Source of the DNA: Sanderia malayensis
Taxonomy: Eukaryota > Cnidaria > Scyphozoa > Semaeostomeae > Pelagiidae
Direction of reading: 5' to 3'
NCBI GenBank assembly: GCA_013076295.1
Contig: RQOL01000833.1
Span: 458,659 to 522,658 of the forward strand
Length of the DNA stretch: 64,000 nt
The number at the start of each line of letters is the position of its first letter. The stretch's first letter is position 1. Position numbers and translations under genes: made by a program. The notes beneath the pieces are model-generated. The model did not search any database. It worked only from the letters and a program-made list of their open reading frames with translations, and was not told where the DNA came from. Shown in pieces: positions 57,336 through 64,000 of this stretch.

Positions 57336-57740
57336 ATGTCCACCAAATGCCAACTTAAAATTAAACAACTTTTAGAACTACAAAGTGGTCAAAGAGATCT
57401 CAAAATAACGAACTTAAAAATTAGGCCCTCAGCAGCTAGGTTCCTTATAAAAAGAAGCGTGTATTCTCATCGCAATTGTAATTCTAATAGTTATCGCATA
57501 ATTCCAAGTTTTGTTGCTCTTGAAAACTACAATTACAACACGATCAATGCAACACCACGTAATGTCCTGGAGCTAATACCCTTATCATCAGATATTCACG
57601 GGAATTTCGGCGTCCTAGCAACAACAATAGCGGCGCGAAATTTAAAATTTGTCTTGCGTCATAGAGACTTAGCGTGCGTAAAAATTTTTCACATTCACCA
57701 CAAGCAAAACAACAATTCACGTAAGTACATGTATTTTTAA
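57336..57740 (+). CDS. Hypothetical ORF or exon, 134 codons, unknown
   Basis: ATG-initiated frame MSTKCQLKIKQLLELQSGQR, rich in K, R, N and L, with no domain that I recognise. A strong donor-like AC^GTAAGTAC sits at about 57720, four codons before the stop, so it could be a first exon. Base composition is like the surroundings. It may be chance. Confidence 0.25.
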   Translation: MSTKCQLKIKQLLELQSGQRDLKITNLKIRPSAARFLIKRSVYSHRNCNSNSYRIIPSFVALENYNYNTINATPRNVLELIPLSSDIHGNFGVLATTIAARNLKFVLRHRDLACVKIFHIHHKQNNNSRKYMYF

Positions 57741-57749
57741 TTTCTTTTA

Positions 57750-59640
57750 CTTTCACATGAAAATACAGGCTATTCATAACTAAACAGCTTTAAAAAAGCT
57801 CAAACTGCTATATTTTATGTCACAATTGCCATTGCAGTGGATATTTTCACATATTATAACAATTTTATCCTTTACAGTTCACCTGAAATAGATAATTTTT
57901 GCACTACTGTTACCGTAACTTCATGTATTAGTTCTGTGTTTTCTGCTGCCTTTAGTCTCTCCCTTCATTGTAAGAAAGAAAATTATTATTGATTTTCTGC
58001 CAGAAAATAGAACTGTTCATATTAATACATTAAAAGTATATTTATTGTTACATTAAGAGAACAGTAGAGGCAAATTCAAACAACTGATAGCCTATAACTC
58101 ACCTTTGACTGACATGACAATATATTTATATATAGTACAAAAATGGATAAAGACACGAAGTCCATGAAGAGCTGCAAAGTGCACAGCCACGAGCATGGAT
58201 GAGGAAATGTTAGTCAGGTGAGGTGAAGTAGTTCAGGTGAGGTGAACTTGCCACCCAGGACACAAACAAAAGACCTACAATGATTTCCTGTGGCAGGAAG
58301 TGGTAACATTGAAATATTATATATTGATAAATTTAATAAATGTTGATACCAACGTTATCCAACTGCTTTACAAGGAACACAATTGTATCCTATTGAACAT
58401 TAGTTCACTTCTTTAATTATTGTTCCTATTTGTCTAGCTTTCACTTTAAAGATATTCTTCACTGAAAAGCAATGTGCTCAAATTCATTGCATTAAAAGAC
58501 CAAAATTTCAATTTTGTGAGCCTCCAAGGAGGCACTAACAAAGAAGAAATAGTGTAAGTTGCCAATGCTAAATACCCATCTCATCTGTGTAAAACAATTG
58601 CTCACTTTAAACTCTTTCTCAAACAATGTATTTTTCTCTACAGGACAACAATCGAAGAAGTAAAATCCTGGATAAAAAAATGAATAAAAAAAGATTAAAA
58701 AAAAAAACAAAAATAAATAACAAAAAAAATGACAGGGCAAACACCGATGCATGTGGGCACATGTGCCCACAGATGAAATCATATCTTTAGTGCGGGGAAT
58801 TGACAAGTGATTTTACCTGCTACTGTTTTAATGTTTCTTTTTTCTTGCTTTTCTTTTAATGTTTGTTGCTTTTCTTTAATGTTTGTTGCTTTTCTTAAAT
58901 AGTTAAAATGTGTAGTCTACTAGAAATTACTAAATAATAATTAATAATATTAATAATAAGAAAATAATAATGAGACTCTTACCTTTGAAAACCATGCACT
59001 TTCCCAAAAAAATTTATTACCAACAATACCTTCTTTCACGCGATTTGACACATGCCCTACAAATTTCCAATAAATGTATTTCAAAAACCTGTCCTTATAA
59101 ATTAACTTGGTGGTCTTTCACATGTGTCATTGCTTCTTACATATCAATACTTACCTAAAGAACAGTCAACAACTGCCTCCATTAACATGGCGCAACACAA
59201 GTTATGCACTACCTAAAATGCACGAATAGTTCATGTAATAAAACGTAAAAACAACAGAATCTTATGTCATCTTCCAAGACAGACAATGTATCTTATCTCT
59301 AGCATCCGTTTTTCTTCAATGTGGCCTATTCTCAAGGGATTCGTGGTGAAATACTATATTTCCTAAAGTCTTATACCCTACAAAAATGAATCAAAACCTT
59401 CACAGAAACGCTACAGATTTATTTTAAAGATGTAATCTGAAAGATCGCAATGATATAATACGATCTGGAAAACCTACTTACCATCGCCAGTGACCCATTC
59501 AGAGAAGAAAAAAGACGAAAGGAAGGACGCATCGCCAGCATGATCTTTGTTCAGTTGAGTTCTCTTGGGTTGAGTTGATTGTTAGCCAATCCAGCTCAAT
59601 CAAATAGTTACATCAAAACGAGGCTCCATAACAATAGAAT
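57750..59640. other. AT-rich DNA, no recognised gene
   Basis: A-rich tract 58672-58735; tandem TTTAATGTTTGTTGCTTTTC at 58855-58895; GGTGAGGTGAA repeat near 58215-58250. Confidence 0.4.
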
Positions 59641-59644
59641 TTGT

Positions 59645-60110
59645 TGTATGATTTTGCTTTATGCTATGTTTCGTCAACGTAGGAATTTTTCTTCTTTGGT
59701 GGTTATGCTGTCCTAATATTTGTTTCCGAAATCTTGGATCGCAACGGAACTTGATGCTCAAATAAGAGAAAGTAAAGCTGACAGAAACATTAATTTTGCC
59801 GCAGCTCAGGGGTAACTAGAGTTTATTTTTAGTTTCACCCCATTCAAGTTCCCATATAATTGCTTAGGCCAATTGTATTTCACTCATTAACATATACTAT
59901 CTTGAGGCCAAAATTGACAACTCCGCTTATGTTTCATGGCTTTTTATATTTAATGTTTCGGGAAAAAGTGTTTAATGCTGTACCCACATGTTCCAGTGGC
60001 TTCAATTTGGTTATAATATTTTTGTTTACGATTCTTTTCACTTTGTGGCTGCCTTCTTTGCCTTACCAGCCAACCCCAATACTCCTATGAAACTCCTTTC
60101 ACCATGCAAT
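59645..60110 (+). repeat. Diverged duplicate, copy B (partner 55745-56420)
   Basis: TGTATGATTTTGCTTTATGC, GATGCTCAAATAAGAGAAAG (with TAAAGCT), TTGCTTAGGCCA, ACTTTGTGGCTGCCTTCTTT in the same order as copy A. Confidence 0.5.
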
Positions 60111-60119
60111 TCCCATCCT

Positions 60120-60870
60120 ATTGATGATGATTATCAAGTACTTTTCCATTGATTATCCAGGCTATCCAGTGCTTATCCTTATCTTCTATATGATTGAAAC
60201 TAATGTCAAACCAATCCCAGCCGTGGAAATCTTTGTACTTGATTTCATTTAATAAAGCTTTTTCATGGCAATTGCATTACATGATCTGTTTTGTCTGTAA
60301 TGTCATACTGTAATGTCATGTCATACTGATCAATATTCATTTCTTTATTTCTTTTCATAATGACATACATTAAATCAACATCAAAGGAAAATTAAACTCC
60401 ACAGATTCTCCAAATCCAAATCCAATTATTTTTTACCCTTGATAGTAATAAACCAACATATTAAATAGAATATAATTTTTCTCTTTCACTTTGTAGATCT
60501 ACTGATGTACATCATTGTACAAATGCAAGTATTGGAGGCTACATACTTATTGCTTTATCAAAAATCAATGCATCAGTGTCATCAGTGTAAGTCAAAATTA
60601 ATTTAAATTCTGGACACTCATCATAGATGGTCCTTTACTGTTTATACCTATCCTATATTAGGTTGACAAAAGACCACATCCAAGTGTCAATCCATGCACT
60701 CAACTAATAGCAGGCTAATTGTTGTCATCCCTAAAACAAAACAAACTTTTATCTTGCATCTTATCTACTGTACCATCAGTACGAGGCTTAGATGATGAAA
60801 ACGAGGATTTTAAAATGAAAACAAGGCTGACCGCTAAAACTAATTTCCATGCATGTTAAACACTACAATC
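60120..60870. other. AT-rich spacer
   Basis: Nothing assignable. Confidence 0.35.
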
Positions 60871-61036
60871 ATGACAATAGATAGACAGGAAAGCGAGGGC
60901 GAGCCAAACCACTGTACGTGGGGTGGGAAAGGGCATGAGCGTTAGCGAATGCAGCGCACGAAGTGCGCCAACCACATTAAACTTTTTGTACTTGACGGGC
61001 TCTGGGAAGCGAGCGTATGCGAGCGCCCCCGGCTAG
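60870..61036 (+). mobile_element. Helitron X2 3' end (unit P0)
   Basis: AATAGATAGACAGGAAAGCG, a 114-bp-satellite-like unit, then TTGTACTTGACGGGCTCTGG and CGCCCCCGGCTAG ending at 61036. Same 3' end as the X2 element that ends at 41857. Confidence 0.65.
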
Positions 61037-62040
61037 TTTATATATAATAAAATTGTACATCACGTGACCGGCCGACTGTGAACAATTGGCTATTGTTTCT
61101 TGAACAATGGACGTTCGAAAAAACAATGGGATCAAAGGAGCGGGCGTTGCCAGTCAAAGGCTTTTTTTCTGGCGGTCAATAAGGCTGCAAATTGGTATGG
61201 AAATGATCGCTGCATTGTGCTGATGAAACTAAAGCTTTCCGCTAATTTCTAACCCCAGCGGTTCGAGAGTTATGGCCCATTTTGTGTTCCGACCTTCTAG
61301 AAAGTTCCGCCTGCGAAGTTAATGAGATGCAAAACGAGAAGGGAGAAGCACGTGTTTTTTTAGTTGAACGGGCGGCAAGTTGCTCGGGTTTAAGCGGGAA
61401 TACGTGCCGGAAATGAATTGTAAAGACGTGTCAATTGTTGTCAAGACCTGTGGAGACAATTGGTGAACAATTATTTCCAGGTATTCCCTTTATTCAATTG
61501 TTTTTGGCTTAAAATAGCACGAGTTTTGTTTTGTTTAACCTCACATTATTCTTTCGGCTCGAGGGCCTAACCAAAACACGAAGACAATTTTGATTTTCTC
61601 GGGTCGTTCTGGGCCGATTTTCTCCATTTAAACTTTCGATAACTGTTTATTTACCCAAGAACTAAAGTTATATGCTTTTGTTTTTTTCTTTTTGTCGATT
61701 TTCCTCTGATTTTGGACAGTTTTGGCCGAGTTTGGGTTTTGCTGGAAAACACGAAATTTTCAAGCAACACGCGTGTGTTTTGCATTTGCGAAAATTATTT
61801 TTTAACCTGCCAAAACTTTGCTTTTTTCACCCAAATACTTTCGATAAATGTTCGCCAAGCTATTAGCTTCATTTTGATATTTTCGTGGGTTCTGTAGCAC
61901 GAAAATTCGCCACGTTAATTTAATTTGAAAGTTTTAGTGTTTTTAAAGTACGTTGATGAATTCATTTTTTCACTTTCAGAAGAAACGGCTTTTAGGGGGG
62001 CGGCAGGGTGGGCGCTGGGTGGTCGCTTGCCAGGGGGAAG

Positions 62041-62834
62041 TATGGTAGGGTATGTATGTAGGGTATGTATGTGGTAGGTATGTAGGGTATTATGTATTGT
62101 AGGGTATGTATTGTAGGGTATATATTGTAGGTTGTATGTATGTAGGGTATGTATTGTAGGGTATGTAATGTAGGGTATGTATTGTAGGGTATGTATTGTA
62201 GGGTATGTATTGTAGGGTATGTATTGTATGTAGGTTATATGTTGATGTAGGGTTTGTATTGTAGGGTATGTATTGTAGGGTATGTATGTATGTATGTATG
62301 TATGTATTGTATTATAGGGTAGGTATGTATAGTAGGGTATGTTATGTAGGGTATGTATAGTAGGGTATGTTATGTAGGGTATGTATTGTAGGGTATTTAT
62401 TGTAAGGTATTTATTGTAGGGTATTTATTGTAGGGTATGTATTGTATGGTATTTATTGTAGGGTATGTATGTAGGGTATGTATTGTAGGGTCAGTATTGT
62501 ATGGTATTTATTGTAGGGTATGTATTGTAGGGTATGTATTGTAGGGTATGTATTGTAGGGTTTGTATTGTAGGGTATGTATTGTAGGGTATGTATTGTAG
62601 GGTATGTATGTAGGGTATGTATTGTAGGGTATGTAGTCTATGGTATGTATTGTAGGGTATGTATTGTAGGGTATGTATTGTAGGGTATGTATTGTAGGGT
62701 ATGTATTGTAGGGTATTTATAGTAGGGTATGTATTGTAGGGTATGTATAGTAAGGTATGTTATGTAGGGTATGTATTGTAGGGTATGTATTGTAGAGTAT
62801 GTATTGTAGGGTATGTATGTATGTATGTATGTAT
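62041..62834. repeat. 14-bp satellite array (TGTAGGGTATGTAT)n
   Basis: Same satellite as 25290-26139 and 27943-29606 in opposite orientation, about 57 units with indels. Confidence 0.95.
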
Positions 62835-62937
62835 GGGCATGAGCGGTAGCGAATGCAGCGCGCGAAGCGCGCCCACCAGATTAAGCTTTTTGAGCATGAT
62901 GGGCTCCGGGGAGGGAGCGTAGCGACCGAACCCGACC

Positions 62938-63109
62938 CATGTATGTATGTATGTATGTATGTATGTATGTATGTATGTATGTATGTATGTATGTATGTAT
63001 GTATGTATAGTAGAATTAACACATTAAAGTGTGTTAATTCTACTATATAATTGCTCTATACTTGCGTATATCGAGCACTATAGCCAGGATAGGCACACTC
63101 TACTTGAGT

Positions 63110-63141
<32 letters not shown>

Positions 63142-63355
63142 TGTATGTATGTATGTATGTAGGTATGTATGTAGGTATGTATGTATGTATGTATGTATGT
63201 ATGTATGTATGTATGTATGTATGTATGTATGTATGTATGTATGTATGTATGTATAGTAGAATTAACACATTAAAGTGTGTTAATTCTACTATATAATTGC
63301 TCTATACTTGCGTATATCGAGCACTATAGCCAGGATAGGCACACTCTACTTGAGT

Positions 63356-63387
<32 letters not shown>

Positions 63388-63464
63388 TGTATGTATGTAT
63401 GTATGTATGTAGGTATGTATGTAGGTATGTATGTATGTATGTATGTATGTATGTATGTATGTAT
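62938..63464. repeat. 246-bp tandem repeat embedded in (TATG)n
   Basis: A unique segment containing the hairpin ATAGTAGAATTAACACA / TGTGTTAATTCTACTAT (17-bp arms 63007-63023 and 63030-63046) plus GCTCTATACTTGCGTATATC recurs exactly 246 bp later (hairpin from 63253). Intervening DNA is TATG microsatellite. Confidence 0.9.
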
Positions 63465-63569
63465 GGGCATGAGCGGGAGCGAATGCAGCGTGCGAAGCGC
63501 GCCAACCACATTAAACTTTTTGTACTTGAGGGGCTCCGGGAAGGGAGCGTAGCGAGTGCCCCCGGCTAG

Positions 63570-64000
63570 TCTCTAATATATAATCTACGTCGACACGTGA
63601 CCCCCTGCCGCTCAACAATGCCCCATTGTTTCTTGAACAATCGACGTTCGACCAAACAATGCAATCAAAGGAGCGGGCGTTGCCGCTCCAAGGCTTTTTT
63701 TTGGGGAAGGGAATAAGGGTGCTATGATATAAGTTTACTTTCATCGTTGCGCTGATGAAGGCAAACCATTTGGCTAATTTCTAACCCCAGCGGTTCGGGA
63801 GTTATGGCCCATTTTGTGTTCCGACTTTCTAGAAAGTTTGGCGGACGGAGTTAATGAGATGCAAAACAAGCAGGGAGAAGCAAGTGTTTTTTTCGTTGAA
63901 CGGGCAGCAAGTTGCTCGGGTTTAAGCATCAATACGTGTCAGAAATCAATTGTAAAGACATGTCAATTGTTCTCAGGACCTGTGGAGACAATCTGTGGAC
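63570..64000 (+). mobile_element. Non-autonomous Helitron X1, 5' part (unit P2)
   Basis: Starts TCTCTAATATATAATCTACG at 63570, the base after CTAG of P1. Continues CGACACGTGACC and TTATGGCCCATTTTGTGTTC as in the other units, and runs off the window. Confidence 0.8.

Larger units (their letters stand above)
61037..63569 (+). mobile_element. Non-autonomous Helitron X1 (unit P1)
   Basis: Follows the CTAG of P0 directly. The 5' tip is diverged (TTTATATATAATAAAA), but CACGTGACCGGCCGACTGTG matches M1. Body blocks (TATGGCCCATTTTGTGTTCC; GAGATGCAAAACGAGAAG; CCTCTGATTTTGGACAGTTT), 14-bp array 62041-62834, internal copy of the terminal segment 62836-62940, TATG arrays, terminal segment 63465-63569 ending CCCCCGGCTAG. 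Architecture identical to M1 on the opposite strand. 2,533 bp, no coding. Confidence 0.75.

Overview
The window is eukaryotic and looks like intergenic, transposon-packed DNA of an invertebrate animal, most likely a cnidarian (inference). The grounds are GT-AG introns, AT-rich non-coding DNA and no operons. The mix of ISL2EU, IS3EU-like, PIF-Harbinger, hAT/ZMYM1-like, Helitron, DIRS, copia, BEL/Pao and CR1-like elements fits, as do the G2E3-like HECT and 'HEEADTR' gene families that I associate with corals and Hydra. I found no convincing host gene, rRNA or tRNA. Almost every coding block is mobile, and most are broken.

Layout. 1-240: BEL/Pao gag scrap. About 245-6760: a decayed hAT/ZMYM1-like gene (minus) split by a complete ISL2EU transposon (2532-6327) with 64-bp terminal inverted repeats and an AT target duplication. 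It carries an intact THAP-DDE transposase and a broken SAP-SWIM-YqaJ-PHD gene. 7080-10200: decayed DIRS element lacking most of its reverse transcriptase. 10820-12251: Harbinger relic, with a ~98% identical partial copy at 22207-23003. 12252-12893: copia tail.

13104-22150: the most interesting object. It is a 9,047-bp unit with matching inverted ends made of a 20-bp minisatellite and a 6-bp direct duplication (CACTTC) outside each end. Inside are an internally deleted IS3EU-like integrase-type transposase (plus) and, convergent with it, a two-exon zinc-ribbon/HECT ubiquitin-ligase-like gene (minus). MITEs and a foreign transposon fragment fill the spacer.

23332-24710: minus-strand relic of the HEEADTR family directly downstream of a Helitron 5' end. 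24722-30416: three minus-strand non-autonomous Helitrons joined head to tail (3' CTAG or GTAG directly followed by the next 5' TCTCT or TCTAA), carrying long 14-bp and 4-bp satellite arrays. The same family recurs at 32741-33481, 40030-41857 (with a 114-bp satellite) and as a plus-strand chain at 60880-64000. 36303-39449: an orphan exon, two non-LTR retrotransposon C-termini and an IS3EU-like exon.

42396-47510 and 48323-54573: two successive autonomous-type Helitron genes (Rep plus PIF1-like helicase). The first has a clear 5' terminus inside a Harbinger fragment, has lost the Rep tyrosine region and is 3' truncated. The second keeps HUH and both tyrosines but has several frameshifts. 54700-60870 is AT-rich DNA with no recognised gene and one diverged 3.9-kb-spaced duplication.
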